Assembly: GCA_030532825.1 (NCBI GenBank)
Contig: JAUNKK010000017.1
Span: forward strand, 1 to 47,338
Source of the DNA: Propionibacteriaceae bacterium
GTDB taxonomy: Bacteria; Actinomycetota; Actinomycetes; Propionibacteriales; Propionibacteriaceae
Direction: 5' to 3'
DNA: 47,338 nt
Shown: piece after piece, positions 1-9,104 of the stretch
Position numbering within the stretch: position 1 is the first letter of the stretch
Layout of the letters: every line of letters starts with the position of its first letter
Program-made: the position numbers and the translations under genes
The notes under the pieces: generated by a model
The model's input: the letters and a program-made list of their open reading frames with translations, nothing else
The model's database searches: none
Told to the model about the DNA's origin: nothing

Positions 1-2533
1 CGATGCCTTCACCGTCACGACGACCGCCTGCATTGAGACCATGAACCGCGGCGGCCAATGGCCCGAAGGGCTTGCCGAGGAGATCAACGAGGGGTTGGCC
101 CGGCTGGAAGAGCGCACCGGACGCAAACTGGGTGGCTCCGAGCGCCCGCTGCTCGTATCAGTGCGTTCAGGGGCCGTGTTCTCCATGCCCGGCATGATGG
201 ACACGATCCTCAACCTCGGCATTTCTGACGCTTCGGTGGGAGCGATTGCTGAGGAATCAGGCAACGAGCGTTTCGCCTGGGACTGCTACCGCCGTTTCAT
301 CCAGATGTACGGTGAGGTCGTCGAGGGCGTGCCCGCCTACGCCTATGAGGACGCCCTGACGGAGCTCAAGCGGGAACGCGGCGTGGAACAGGACACCGAC
401 CTGAGCGCCGACGACTTGAAGGGCCTCGTTGACACCTTCAAAGACATCAGCAACCAGCACCTGGGCGGGGAGTGGACTTCCGATCCTGTTGAGCAACTGC
501 ACCGGGCAGTCAACGCGGTGTTCCGCTCCTGGCTGAACCCCCGTGCCGAGGTATACCGGCGCGCCAACAACATCCCCGCCGATCTCGGCACAGCCGTGAA
601 CATCATGCAGATGGTCTTCGGCAACCGCGGCGACACCAGCGCCACCGGCGTCTGTTTCACCCGCAACCCCTCTACCGGCGAGAACGAGCTCTACGGCGAG
701 TTCCTGGTCAATGCCCAGGGCGAGGACGTGGTGGCTGGCATCCGCACGCCCCGGCCTTTGAACGAGATGAAGGAGGTCCTGCCGGAGGCCTACGCGGAAC
801 TGATCGACACCATGCGGAAGATGGAGGCCCACTACCGCGACATGCAGGATATGGAGTTCACCGTCGAGAACGGGAAGCTCTTCCTGCTGCAGACCCGCAA
901 CGGCAAACGCACCGCGGCGGCGGCTCTGAAGGTGGCCTCGGATCTCGTCGACGAGGGCGTGATCACAAAGGAAGAGGCGCTGTTGCGGATTGAACCGGAC
1001 CAGCTGGACCAGCTGCTGCATCCCGCCATTGATCCGCAGCACGGCAAGACCCCCATCGCCAAAGGCCTTCCCGCTTCGCCCGGGGCCGCGGTGGGCGAGG
1101 TGGTCTTTGACGCTGATACGGCAGCTGAGCGTGGCGGCCGGGGTGAGCCCGTGGTCCTGGTGCGCTATGAGACCACCCCGGACGACATTCACGGCGTTAT
1201 CGTCGCCCAGGGTGTCCTCACCGCCCACGGCGGCATGACCTCCCACGCGGCCGTGGTGGCGCGCGGCATGGGCAAGCCTTGTGTGGCGGGGGCCTCCGGC
1301 ATCCACATCGATGTCAAGGCGAAGACCCTCACGGTCGGAGACCGAGTGATCGCGGAGGGCGAGACCATCACCCTCGATGGGTCGACGGGTGACGTGTTCG
1401 GCGAGGCGCTGGAACTGATCCCGCCGCGCATCAATGAGGACTTCCAGCGTGTGGTGACCTGGGCCGACGAGGTGCGCCAGCTCGGGGTGCGCGCCAACGC
1501 CGACAACTTCGAGGACGCCTCCAAAGCTCGGGAACTGGGCGCTGAAGGCATCGGGCTGTGTCGCACTGAACACATGTTCATGGCCACAGATCGGCTGCCC
1601 GCCGTGCGTCGCATGATCCTGGCTGAGACCCACGAATCCCGAGCCGAAGCGCTGGCGGAGATTCTGCCGATGCAGCAGGCGGACTTCGAAGGCATCTTCA
1701 CCGCCATGAAGGGCCTGCCGGTCACCGTGCGGCTTCTGGACCCGCCGCTGCACGAGTTCCTGCCCAACCTGGTGGAGCAGTCCCTGTTGGTGCAGCGCCT
1801 AGAGCTGACCGGCGGTGACGCGGCTGAACTGGAGGCGGCCCGCGCCACCCTGGCCCAGGTCAAGCGGCTCCACGAACTCAATCCGATGCTCGGCACCCGC
1901 GGCTGCCGGTTGGCGATGCTGTACCCGGAGATCCCCGAGATGCAGACCCGCGCCATCATCCGCGCCGCCCTGGCGGTGCTGGACCGCGAGGGTGAGACCG
2001 TCAGCGTCGAGATCATGATCCCGCTCGTCGCGCTGGCTAAAGAACTTGAGGTGCAACGGGAGATCGTGGAACGCACCGTGGCCGAGGAACTGGCCGCCGC
2101 CGGCCGACAGCTCGACGTCACGGTGGGGACGATGATCGAGTTGCCACGCGCGGCCCTGGTCGCCGACCAAATTGCCCAGCACGCCGACTTCTTCAGCTTC
2201 GGCACCAACGACCTGACGCAGACCGGCATCGGCATCTCGCGTGACGATGCCGAGAACGGGTTCCTGACCCAGTACGTGATGGAACACGTCCTGGAGCGTA
2301 ACCCCTTCGAGTCCATCGACGCCGACGGCGTGGGGCAGCTGGTGGAGATCGGCGTCACCAAGGGACGCAGCGTCAAGCCCGAACTGAAGACGGGCGTCTG
2401 CGGTGAGCACGGCGGCGATCCGGACTCCGTCGAGTTGTTCCAGAAGCTGGGACTGAACTACGTGTCCTGCTCGCCCTTCCGGGTGCCCATTGCCCGCTTC
2501 GCGGCAGCAAAGGCCGTGCTGAAGCAGGCCTGA
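1..2533 (+). CDS. ppdK: Pyruvate, phosphate dikinase (5' end outside window)
   Basis: PPDK interconverts pyruvate + ATP + Pi and PEP + AMP + PPi in the cytosol. The reading frame is open from base 2, before the first ATG at 41, and reads DAFTVTTTAC, which matches the N-terminal ATP-grasp region of PPDKs. The gene therefore starts upstream and about 30-40 residues are missing. The swivelling phosphohistidine motif GGMTSHAAVVARG is present, with the His codon at 1244-1246. The C-terminal PEP/pyruvate barrel ends with the GVCGEHGGDP motif, whose catalytic Cys codon is at 2399-2401. With pckG at 15605-17476 the cell can work the PEP/pyruvate/oxaloacetate node in both directions. A GC-rich hairpin follows the stop. 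Confidence 0.97.
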   Translation, partial: DAFTVTTTACIETMNRGGQWPEGLAEEINEGLARLEERTGRKLGGSERPLLVSVRSGAVFSMPGMMDTILNLGISDASVGAIAEESGNERFAWDCYRRFIQMYGEVVEGVPAYAYEDALTELKRERGVEQDTDLSADDLKGLVDTFKDISNQHLGGEWTSDPVEQLHRAVNAVFRSWLNPRAEVYRRANNIPADLGTAVNIMQMVFGNRGDTSATGVCFTRNPSTGENELYGEFLVNAQGEDVVAGIRTPRPLNEMKEVLPEAYAELIDTMRKMEAHYRDMQDMEFTVENGKLFLLQTRNGKRTAAAALKVASDLVDEGVITKEEALLRIEPDQLDQLLHPAIDPQHGKTPIAKGLPASPGAAVGEVVFDADTAAERGGRGEPVVLVRYETTPDDIHGVIVAQGVLTAHGGMTSHAAVVARGMGKPCVAGASGIHIDVKAKTLTVGDRVIAEGETITLDGSTGDVFGEALELIPPRINEDFQRVVTWADEVRQLGVRANADNFEDASKARELGAEGIGLCRTEHMFMATDRLPAVRRMILAETHESRAEALAEILPMQQADFEGIFTAMKGLPVTVRLLDPPLHEFLPNLVEQSLLVQRLELTGGDAAELEAARATLAQVKRLHELNPMLGTRGCRLAMLYPEIPEMQTRAIIRAALAVLDREGETVSVEIMIPLVALAKELEVQREIVERTVAEELAAAGRQLDVTVGTMIELPRAALVADQIAQHADFFSFGTNDLTQTGIGISRDDAENGFLTQYVMEHVLERNPFESIDADGVGQLVEIGVTKGRSVKPELKTGVCGEHGGDPDSVELFQKLGLNYVSCSPFRVPIARFAAAKAVLKQA

Positions 2534-2548
2534 CGGCTCGGCACATCC

Positions 2549-2581
2549 GGCGGCGGTCTCGCATTGTGCGAGGCCGCCGTC
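2549..2581 (+). terminator. GC-rich hairpin after ppdK
   Basis: The arms 2551-2563 and 2567-2579 pair over 13 bp (one G.U) around a 3-base loop, and one or two more pairs extend the base. There is no long U-tract after it, so it may be an attenuated or Rho-assisted terminator. It separates ppdK from the bacteriocin-like module. Confidence 0.6.
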
Positions 2582-2649
2582 TGTCCTGCGATCATTCCCG
2601 CGCTCTCCAGCCAGCTTTGCGAGTGCTTTAGATGAATCGTGTCGTGCTC

Positions 2650-2708
2650 TTGAAATATAGGGAACGGGGGGTTAAATTGAATTATACATTTATTAGTTTG
2701 GGAGGGGG
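2650..2708 (+). promoter_or_regulatory. AT-rich promoter and ribosome-binding site of the bacteriocin-like module
   Basis: A candidate -35 TTGAAA (2650-2655, 5/6 to consensus) is followed after 17 bases by TAAATT (2673-2678, 4/6). TATACA at 2684-2689 is an alternative -10. The stretch 2670-2700 is strikingly AT-rich for this genome. A strong Shine-Dalgarno GGAGGGGG lies at 2701-2708, five bases before the ATG at 2714. The hexamers are read by eye. Confidence 0.45.
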
Positions 2709-2713
2709 ATCTG

Positions 2714-3166
2714 ATGAAGTTCAGCCGAATCGCGATGGCGGGCGGAGTCTTCGCTGTTGCTATGACTCTAGTTGCACCTACCGCTCTGGCTAACTCTGGC
2801 GGAGATGTAGGGGGGTGGGATGAACTCACTGGACCATTCGTAGAGCACGCTGGAGAAAACCCGTGGGATGCCGCGCAAGATGGTCTTCAGCCTCAAGCTA
2901 CTAAGGCCAAGCATCGAGGCGAAGCGGAGACGAGGACGATCAACGGCACAACGCACAAGCGGGCTAAGGGGTGGACAACCTGGGTCGGGGTCTATCACTA
3001 CACGCGGGCACGTATGGAGACAAACGTGTGGGGAAAGCACGCCGTTCTTACGGACTCTGGTCGTAGCTGGGGACGTAGCGGGACTTCGGCTTTTTCCCCA
3101 TGGAGCCGGGCTTACCTGGATCGAGACGAAACCCCGGGGTCTGCCCGTACATACTACGGACGCTGA
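2714..3166 (+). CDS. Secreted lactococcin-972-like bacteriocin precursor
   Basis: This is a 150-residue precursor with a classic signal peptide (MKFSRIAMAGG..., likely cleaved after PTALA, residue 26). The C-terminal half resembles the lactococcin 972 family: an aromatic Y/H-rich stretch (VYHYTRARMETN), a GKHAV segment, a Gly/Ser/Arg segment, PWSRAYLD like the family WxKA motif, and a terminal ARTYYGR like the family YY ending. It has no Cys, as in lactococcin 972. It carries about 55 extra residues between signal peptide and core, so the secreted part (about 124 residues) is longer than the roughly 66 residues of lactococcin 972. Two permeases and an ABC ATPase follow directly, matching the usual family layout. 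The family assignment is by eye, not by profile search. The alternative is another small secreted protein served by the same transporter. Confidence 0.6.
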   Translation: MKFSRIAMAGGVFAVAMTLVAPTALANSGGDVGGWDELTGPFVEHAGENPWDAAQDGLQPQATKAKHRGEAETRTINGTTHKRAKGWTTWVGVYHYTRARMETNVWGKHAVLTDSGRSWGRSGTSAFSPWSRAYLDRDETPGSARTYYGR

Positions 3167-3220
3167 AGCACGCTGCTGAGATGATCTCGACCGACTCACC
3201 GCGCCGGGCGTTGAACTGAT

Positions 3221-4144
3221 ATGCCTTACACGCTGCGGCAGGCGCTCGGCGCGGTGGCTCTGCTGCTGATCATCGGGTTAAGCGGCTATGCGCTCATGAG
3301 CTACGGCTTTCAACAGCATCGGGTGGGCCTGGAAGGAAGAAACCTCCACTCGTCGCAGGCGGTCCTCGTCGATATTGCGCCGGCCGAGGCCGTCTCCCTG
3401 GTCAAAGCGCTTGGTGGTGATGCGCGGGCGTTCGTCGATCTCGACGACTCGGGGACTGTTCGTGCCGTCGCGGCCGCGCATCTCGATAGGTTCGACTATC
3501 CGTCGCCAGGGCGGCGCGCGGGGGCCCCAATGACGGAAGGTGCGGCGCTGGCGGGAAGCGCAATGACCGATGCCGCCGAGCCTCAGCCTGAGTTCGTTCG
3601 TTTCGCATCCCGGTCCTATCCGATTGTTGGCAGGCTTGGGCTGGAAGAGCGCTCCCTGCTTTCCCACACCATGGTGATTGCGGATGAAGAGATGTTTGCA
3701 GCGGGCGCCGAGAGCACTGTCGTCTTCGACGGGACCGACATCGCAGCCCGCCTGACGGCCCAAGCGCCTCACCTCGCTACGCGTCCCGTGGCCGCGGGTG
3801 CCACCGGGCGGACGAACATTGACGAGATTTCCCCGACGCTGATGCTGCTGGGCGCCGTGACCCTGGTTGTTGCGGCGGGGCTATGCGGTGCCGTCTTGGC
3901 CGTCATGGGGCGCGCCTGGCTAGGGCACATGTACCTACTCGGCGGGGATCCGCTGTGGCTTCGCGTCAAGGCCTATGGCTGCATCCTCGTCAGTTGGGGT
4001 CTTGCTCTCGTGGTTGGCGCGCCGGTCGTCTGGCCCCTCCCGGCGTGGGACTGGCTGCAAGGGTGGCTGTATGTCATGATCGCGGTGCTGGCCATGGTGA
4101 CTGTGACATTCTGGGGTAGCTTCCTGCGAAGGAGCGGGCGATAG
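3221..4144 (+). CDS. FtsX/MacB-like permease subunit A of bacteriocin-associated ABC transporter
   Basis: 307 residues. One N-terminal TM (about 8-28), a roughly 175-residue extracytoplasmic domain, then three TMs (about 206-229, 251-271, 281-299). This is the 1+3 topology of MacB/FtsX-type half-permeases. The cytoplasmic link after TM2 resembles the FtsX coupling segment. The start is ATG 3221, 54 bases after the peptide gene, with only a weak Shine-Dalgarno. The stop overlaps the GTG of the next gene by one base, which suggests translational coupling. In lactococcin-972 operons one larger DUF1430-type membrane protein (about 650-700 residues) normally occupies this place. Here two proteins total 735 residues. 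The likely role is immunity or export, by inference from context. Confidence 0.7.
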   Translation: MPYTLRQALGAVALLLIIGLSGYALMSYGFQQHRVGLEGRNLHSSQAVLVDIAPAEAVSLVKALGGDARAFVDLDDSGTVRAVAAAHLDRFDYPSPGRRAGAPMTEGAALAGSAMTDAAEPQPEFVRFASRSYPIVGRLGLEERSLLSHTMVIADEEMFAAGAESTVVFDGTDIAARLTAQAPHLATRPVAAGATGRTNIDEISPTLMLLGAVTLVVAAGLCGAVLAVMGRAWLGHMYLLGGDPLWLRVKAYGCILVSWGLALVVGAPVVWPLPAWDWLQGWLYVMIAVLAMVTVTFWGSFLRRSGR

Positions 4145-5430
4145 TGATATTCCACGAGGCGTGGCGCGACGTCAGGGTGGCCGCCTGGGTCCGCTGGCTG
4201 CGCAGCACAATGCTGGCTGCTTTTGTGGCTGTCGCCTATTGCATCAGCGTGTTCCTGATCGCTGCGCAGGATGCACTTCAAACCGGCCTGCGGCCTGAGG
4301 CGGAACGCGAGTTCGTCAGCCTCACCGACTCGCTTTACGACCCGAGCGCGTTTGAGGAGTTCACCAGCTCGCCGGAGGCGCTTGCTCGACTCGCTGAGTT
4401 TCAGCATGGGCTGGGCACCCTCACGCGAGGAACATTCCTGAGTGCCTTCAACCAGCAGGTTGCCATTATGGACCCGCCCCCGAGCCCGGTTTTCGCCGCT
4501 GGCCCGGGAGGGGAACGCGGAGACCCCGATCCTTATTTCCACGACGGATTGAACGCCATGGCGCAAGATGTGAGGGCAATGCAGCTCAATGAGTCGGCAT
4601 GGGACTTCTTCGGCCTCAAGCTGTCCGATGGTGGCCGTGCTATTGACTGGGAACAGGTTGACTACTCAGGCGCGTCGCCGGTTCCGGTGATCCTGGGAGC
4701 TGCGTATCGTGACTATTACGCTGTTGGCGATCGCGTCACGGTGGGGTTCTACAACCAAGTTATTGATACAGAGGTGCACGGTTTTTTGCCTGAACGCTCC
4801 ATGATGTACTACAAGGGCGAAGTGAATTATTCGCTCGATGAGCTCATGGTCTTTCCTTACCCGTCAGCCGTGAGTGCCGCTGACTTGGCCGGTGATCCGG
4901 GCGTGGACTTTTACCGGATTCTGTTGTTTGCCATGATGGCGGGAGAGATAGCCCTCAATGATGGGGAGACCGTTGATGCCATTGCGGATGAGTTGGCCGT
5001 GCTGGCTCAGCGGAGCGGTTTCTCGGACTACCTGTTGCTTGGTGTCCCGGATTACTTGACGCAGTTTCGGCTAGTCCGAAACCTCGTGGCAGGCAACCAA
5101 GGGCTCGTTTTGCTGACTCTCGGGGCGCTCGGAGTCGTCGTCGCGCTGGTATCGCTCTGGGCCTCCTTGCATCTCGCCAGGAAACGCAGTGCGTGTGCCC
5201 GGATTCTCTGGCAGGCGGGGGTGTCTCTGGAAGAGATCCGGGTTATTCATTCGCTGGGCAGCCTCGCCTACTTCCTTGTCACTGGGATCTTGTTTTGGGT
5301 GATATCTACCCGGTTCCCAGGGCAAGATTTCCGGTTGTTATTGCTGGCGGCGGGGGTGTATGGAGGCTATTGCCTGGTGGAGCTGTACATCGAGTTTAGA
5401 GCGACGGTTGCTCATCTCGTCTCCGGATAG
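4144..5430 (+). CDS. FtsX/MacB-like permease subunit B of bacteriocin-associated ABC transporter
   Basis: 428 residues starting at GTG 4144 inside the preceding stop (TAGTG). TM1 is at about 22-42. A large acidic extracytoplasmic domain of about 275 residues follows, then three TMs (about 322-345, 370-392, 398-416). Between TM2 and TM3 the segment RKRSACARILWQAGVSLEEI matches the coupling helix typical of FtsX-like permeases. It has the same 1+3 topology as the preceding 307-residue protein but a longer outside domain. The pair probably forms a heterodimer driven by the ATPase encoded next. Substrate and direction cannot be read from sequence. Confidence 0.72.
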   Translation: MIFHEAWRDVRVAAWVRWLRSTMLAAFVAVAYCISVFLIAAQDALQTGLRPEAEREFVSLTDSLYDPSAFEEFTSSPEALARLAEFQHGLGTLTRGTFLSAFNQQVAIMDPPPSPVFAAGPGGERGDPDPYFHDGLNAMAQDVRAMQLNESAWDFFGLKLSDGGRAIDWEQVDYSGASPVPVILGAAYRDYYAVGDRVTVGFYNQVIDTEVHGFLPERSMMYYKGEVNYSLDELMVFPYPSAVSAADLAGDPGVDFYRILLFAMMAGEIALNDGETVDAIADELAVLAQRSGFSDYLLLGVPDYLTQFRLVRNLVAGNQGLVLLTLGALGVVVALVSLWASLHLARKRSACARILWQAGVSLEEIRVIHSLGSLAYFLVTGILFWVISTRFPGQDFRLLLLAAGVYGGYCLVELYIEFRATVAHLVSG

Positions 5431-5443
5431 GTGTGGAGGTAGC

Positions 5444-6100
5444 GTGATAGATCTGAGAATTGCCGAGAAATCGATCCCTGAGCCCGGCGGGGGCAAGCGG
5501 GTGCTGTTTAAACAGACGCGATTCCAACTGACGCATGAAGATGCCTCGGTGGCGCTGCTGGGGCGCAGCGGCTCCGGCAAGACCACACTGCTTCGGATGC
5601 TGGCCGGGTTAGATGTTCGTTACCGCGGCGAGTACCGCGTGAAAGGCGCGAGGCAGGTCGGGGGGCTACGTGAATTGGCGTTGATCCGTCGCCACACCAT
5701 TGGCTACATCACGCAAGAACCCTCCCTTCTCAGGGGGCGCTCGATCAGGGACAACGTACTGCTGGGAATGTGTCGAAGCCAACGCTCTATGGATTTGGCG
5801 GAGCAGCTCCTCGGCGAGGTTGGGCTCGCGCTGTCGCCACGCACCCGCGTCGATCACCTCTCAGGGGGAGAGGCGCAACGAGTCTGCATCGCGAGGGCGC
5901 TGGTGCGAGAACCGCGAGTGATTCTGGCCGATGAGCCCACGGGCTCGCTGGACGAGGCGACTGAAAGCTCGGTGCTGGGGCTACTGCTCCGCCTGCAGGA
6001 GAAAGGGGTGCAGTTCGTGGTAGCGACCCACAGCTCGACTGTCGCAGCAGCGTGCCACCGGGCTGTGCGTATTGAGAACCTGAAGCTCGTGGCTGCTTGA
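5444..6100 (+). CDS. ABC transporter ATP-binding protein of the bacteriocin-like module
   Basis: 218-residue nucleotide-binding subunit of the LolD/MacB type. Walker A GRSGSGKTT is at residues 40-48, followed by a Q-loop (YITQEPSLL), the signature LSGGEAQRVCIARAL, Walker B VILADEPTGSLDEAT and an H-loop (VATHSS). The start GTG 5444 is chosen because GGAGGT at 5435-5440 sits three bases upstream, and because the longer in-frame extension back to 5360 lies inside the previous gene and reads as non-homologous sequence. It completes a peptide-permease-permease-ATPase operon. It ends 36 bases from the convergent tenA stop, with no clear terminator between. Confidence 0.9.
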   Translation: MIDLRIAEKSIPEPGGGKRVLFKQTRFQLTHEDASVALLGRSGSGKTTLLRMLAGLDVRYRGEYRVKGARQVGGLRELALIRRHTIGYITQEPSLLRGRSIRDNVLLGMCRSQRSMDLAEQLLGEVGLALSPRTRVDHLSGGEAQRVCIARALVREPRVILADEPTGSLDEATESSVLGLLLRLQEKGVQFVVATHSSTVAAACHRAVRIENLKLVAA

Positions 6101-6136
6101 GCTTCGGGGCAAGCCTGACGGTCGCGGGACGGTCTG

Positions 6137-6817
6137 TCACAAGGTCCAAGCCTCTTGGAGGTAACTGCGTTCCCAGAACAGCTCCTCGTAGCGGGTCGCA
6201 TCGACGAACACGCGAAGCATCGCCTCGCGGGTTGGCTCGTCGGTTGTCTCCGCGGCCTCGTCGAGCAACTCGATGGCCCGCGCCGTAGCTTCCTGGAATC
6301 CGGGATCGGCGTAGGTAGCGATCCAGGAGGGGTAGGGATGGTTCGAGACGCCCGCTGCCCTCGCCGCGAGGTTTAGACCGACCTGCGCATAGAGCCAGTA
6401 GCAAGGCAGCACAGCGGCCACACCGATGGGGTAAGGCTCGTATGCGATGGCCGCCTGAATGAAATGCACGTAGGCGCGGGTCGTGGGCGACGGGGTCTGA
6501 GCGCGCGGCGCCTCCTTCAGGAGGGGATCGTTCAGCAGGGCCTCGTGCATGAGTGCCTCGTCGGCGATCGCCTCGGCAGCGCTCTTCGCCCAGAAGCCCC
6601 GGGACCTGGCGTCCGAGGCCCTCGCCGCCAGCAGTGCCAGGGCCCGCGAGTAGCCGTGCAGGTAGAAATCGTCCTGCACGAGGTATTCAACGAATCGTTC
6701 CGGGGCCAGCGTCCCAGCCGCCAGTTCTGTCAGCAGCGGAAGGCGGTCGATGCGCTCCCGAATCGGTGTGATGCGTTCCCAGGCTGTTTGGCTGAAGGTC
6801 CGGGTGCGCCAGGTCAT
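6137..6817 (-). CDS. tenA: TenA family aminopyrimidine aminohydrolase / thiaminase II
   Basis: 226 residues. TenA-C enzymes hydrolyse aminopyrimidine breakdown products of thiamin so that HMP can be reused. The catalytic Cys is present in VLPCYWLYAQVG, as are the acidic DDFYL motif and a C-terminal YEELFWE glutamate region, all as in the Cys-type subgroup. Its ATG overlaps the thiD stop by four bases (ATGA). It is the last gene of the thiM-thiE-thiD-tenA operon under the TPP riboswitch, which supports a salvage role rather than de novo HMP synthesis. No thiC is seen here. Confidence 0.92.
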   Translation of the reverse strand: MTWRTRTFSQTAWERITPIRERIDRLPLLTELAAGTLAPERFVEYLVQDDFYLHGYSRALALLAARASDARSRGFWAKSAAEAIADEALMHEALLNDPLLKEAPRAQTPSPTTRAYVHFIQAAIAYEPYPIGVAAVLPCYWLYAQVGLNLAARAAGVSNHPYPSWIATYADPGFQEATARAIELLDEAAETTDEPTREAMLRVFVDATRYEELFWERSYLQEAWTL

Positions 6818-7659
6818 GACCGTTCCTGGAGGGTGACCAGGTGATTGACGGGGCCGTGGCCCGCATCGGGGGAATGGCTGATGCGCCAGTCAACCGCGGC
6901 CGCGATGGCGCGGTGCAGGAAGCTGCGGGCGCGCTCAACGACGACCTCTGGGATTGCCCCGCCGGGGGATAGTCCGGCAGCAGCGGCTGAGGCAGCGACG
7001 GCGGAACTGAGCGTGCACCCGGTGCCGTGGGTATTCCGAGTCGCGATGCGTGGGCTCGTGAAACGCCGCAGCCCGCGCGGGGCTGCCAGGTAGTCAGCGA
7101 GCTCACCACATTCCAGATGCCCGCCCTTGGCCAGCACTGCTCGCGCCCCGGCCTGCACGAGGCGCTCAGCCTGGGCGGCTAGCTCATCGGTGTTTCGGGC
7201 GGGCGGCTCGCCGAGCAGCACCGCAGCCTCGGGAACGTTCGGGGTGACCATGTCGGCCAGCGGCAACAGTTCCTCCCGCACCACGGCGACCGCATCGTCG
7301 GCGAGGAGCTTGTCGCCCGAAGTGGCCACCATGACGGGATCCAGCACGATGACGCCGAACTCCTCGCGCCGGGCGCGGATCAGCGCTGCGACCCGCCCGG
7401 CGATCTCAGCATTGGTAAGCATCCCCAGCTTGGTGGCGCCGACGGGGATGTCGTCGAGCACGGCCTCAACCTGCGCCGCCACCAGGTCCGGTGCGAGCGC
7501 AGCTGCGGCGCGCACCCCCTGGGTGTTTTGCACCGTTAACCCGGCTAGGGCGGCCATGCCATAGACCCCAAAGGCCGAGAACGTCTTCAGATCGGCTTGG
7601 ATGCCAGCGCCGCCGCTGGGGTCGGAACCGGCGATGGACAACGCGGTGGGTGGGGTCAT
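6814..7659 (-). CDS. thiD: Hydroxymethylpyrimidine / phosphomethylpyrimidine kinase
   Basis: 281 residues. ThiD phosphorylates HMP and HMP-P to HMP-PP, the pyrimidine half of thiamin. Visible family motifs are the N-terminal [17 protein letters not shown] substrate region, [11 protein letters not shown], and the C-terminal ribokinase-fold anion hole [12 protein letters not shown]. The ORF could extend upstream, but ATG 7659 gives the normal length and overlaps the thiE stop by four bases, so the genes are probably translationally coupled. Confidence 0.95.
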   Translation of the reverse strand: MTPPTALSIAGSDPSGGAGIQADLKTFSAFGVYGMAALAGLTVQNTQGVRAAAALAPDLVAAQVEAVLDDIPVGATKLGMLTNAEIAGRVAALIRARREEFGVIVLDPVMVATSGDKLLADDAVAVVREELLPLADMVTPNVPEAAVLLGEPPARNTDELAAQAERLVQAGARAVLAKGGHLECGELADYLAAPRGLRRFTSPRIATRNTHGTGCTLSSAVAASAAAAGLSPGGAIPEVVVERARSFLHRAIAAAVDWRISHSPDAGHGPVNHLVTLQERS

Positions 7660-8303
7660 GACGTCCTCCAGGCATCGGCTAGTTCGCGCGCGGCCTGCCG
7701 CGGGTCACGGGCAGCGGCGATGGCCGAGACCACGCAGATGCCGTCAATGCCGGTGGCTATCACAGCGGGTGCGGTATCGCGACTGATCCCCCCGATGGCG
7801 ACGGCGGGCAGCGACGCAGGCTTGGCAGCTAGCAGCCTCCGCACCCCGTCGAGTCCCAACGGGGGCGGGGCGTCTGGCTTCGTGCTGGTAGCCCACACCG
7901 GCGACAAGCCGATCACGTCGGCCACGTCCTGCGCGGCAGTCAACTCCGCCACGGAACTGACGGAGATGCCGAGCAGTCGGTCGGACCCCAAGGCTGCCCG
8001 CGCAGCCCCCGGATCGCCATCCGACTGGCCAATGTGCAGGTGGGTGCCGAGATCAGCCGCCACAGCCGTGCGGTCATTGACGAACAGCTCCGCGCCAGCC
8101 GCGCCCTGGGCGACAGCCGCGGCGATGGCACGCTGGCAGGCCGCCACGCCGCGACGAAAAGTGGTGTCGTCGGCCAGTTTGTCGCGGAACTGAACCACGG
8201 TGGCCCCGCCCAGGACCGCCTGTTCCACCGTGTGAGGTACGCGGTCACGGCCGCCAGCCAGGTCGGGGTCTGTGACGTAGTAGAGCCGCCAGTCGACTGG
8301 CAT
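7656..8303 (-). CDS. thiE: Thiamine-phosphate synthase
   Basis: 215 residues. ThiE joins HMP-PP and THZ-P to give thiamin phosphate. It is a TIM barrel with family motifs [14 protein letters not shown], the [12 protein letters not shown] phosphate loop and a late AIGGI. The ATG at 8303 is preferred over longer in-frame starts. It has a GAGGAGG Shine-Dalgarno a few bases upstream, begins [12 protein letters not shown] like known ThiE, and shares one base with the thiM stop (TGATG). The longer start would lie inside thiM. Confidence 0.95.
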   Translation of the reverse strand: MPVDWRLYYVTDPDLAGGRDRVPHTVEQAVLGGATVVQFRDKLADDTTFRRGVAACQRAIAAAVAQGAAGAELFVNDRTAVAADLGTHLHIGQSDGDPGAARAALGSDRLLGISVSSVAELTAAQDVADVIGLSPVWATSTKPDAPPPLGLDGVRRLLAAKPASLPAVAIGGISRDTAPAVIATGIDGICVVSAIAAARDPRQAARELADAWRTS

Positions 8304-9100
8304 CAGGCCTCCTCGACGGTTACGAGCTCCGTCACTTCCTCGGGCCTGAGCGCATATAGCGCATCCCGCCAAGCCACCTCGAAGCTCCCAGGGCCCTCGG
8401 CCTGACGGCCCGCGACGATCCCCGCCGCGGCGAAAACGGCGTGCGCGGCCACCACAGCCTCATGGGGGCGCGGCGCTTCGCGGTTGGCGCCAAGGGCTGC
8501 CGCGACGGTTGCGCCCAGGGAACAGCCGGTGCCGATGACCAAGGGCATCAGGGCATGGCCGCCCACTACCCGGGTGGTGCGGCCCCGGCTGACGACGATG
8601 TCCGTCGGCCCAGAGATAGCGACGACGCACTCATGCTCCGTGGCGAGCCGTTGGGCGGTCTGCACGGCCACCTCGACGGGGTCTGTGGCGTCAACTCCGC
8701 GCCCACCTGCCCCCGCCCCGGACAGCCCAAGGATCTCGGAGGCGTTTCCGCGGACCGCCGCTGGGCGGAAGCTGAGTAACTCTCTAGCTAGGGCAGTGCG
8801 CACGGGCAGGGCTCCTACGGCAACAGGATCGAGTACCCACGGCGTCCCAGCCGCTTGGGCTGCACGGGCGGCGGCGCGTTGCGCGCTGTGCTGTTCAGAC
8901 GAACCGTTGCCGACGTTGATCAGTACCGCAGATGCCACCCCGGCGAAGACCTCGGCTTCCTCGGGAAGATCGATCATGGCGGGTGCGGCGCCCACCGCGA
9001 GCAATACGTTGGCTGTGATCGACGGCACCACCGTGTTCGTCAAACAGTGCACCAGAGGGGTGGCGGATCGGATGTCGGCGAGAACGGATGCGTAGTTCAT
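8303..9100 (-). CDS. thiM: Hydroxyethylthiazole kinase
   Basis: 265 residues. ThiM phosphorylates the thiazole alcohol THZ, a salvage step. Motifs: HCLTNTVVPSITANVLLAVG at the N-terminus, an NVGNGS region, and the GTGCSLGATVAA anion hole. The ATG at 9100 has AAGGGAG upstream and directly follows the TPP riboswitch. The open frame extends further upstream but would run through the riboswitch. First gene of a salvage operon (thiMED-tenA). Confidence 0.95.
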   Translation of the reverse strand: MNYASVLADIRSATPLVHCLTNTVVPSITANVLLAVGAAPAMIDLPEEAEVFAGVASAVLINVGNGSSEQHSAQRAAARAAQAAGTPWVLDPVAVGALPVRTALARELLSFRPAAVRGNASEILGLSGAGAGGRGVDATDPVEVAVQTAQRLATEHECVVAISGPTDIVVSRGRTTRVVGGHALMPLVIGTGCSLGATVAAALGANREAPRPHEAVVAAHAVFAAAGIVAGRQAEGPGSFEVAWRDALYALRPEEVTELVTVEEA

Positions 9101-9104
9101 GGTG

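Noticed and set aside
41-43. ATG 41 as the true start of ppdK
   Set aside because: The frame is open upstream and encodes conserved PPDK residues, so the gene starts before the window.
257-2410. Long minus-strand open frames opposite ppdK (up to 498 codons)
   Set aside because: High-GC antisense shadows: no ribosome sites, no recognisable domains, low-complexity composition, and the plus-strand protein is unmistakable.
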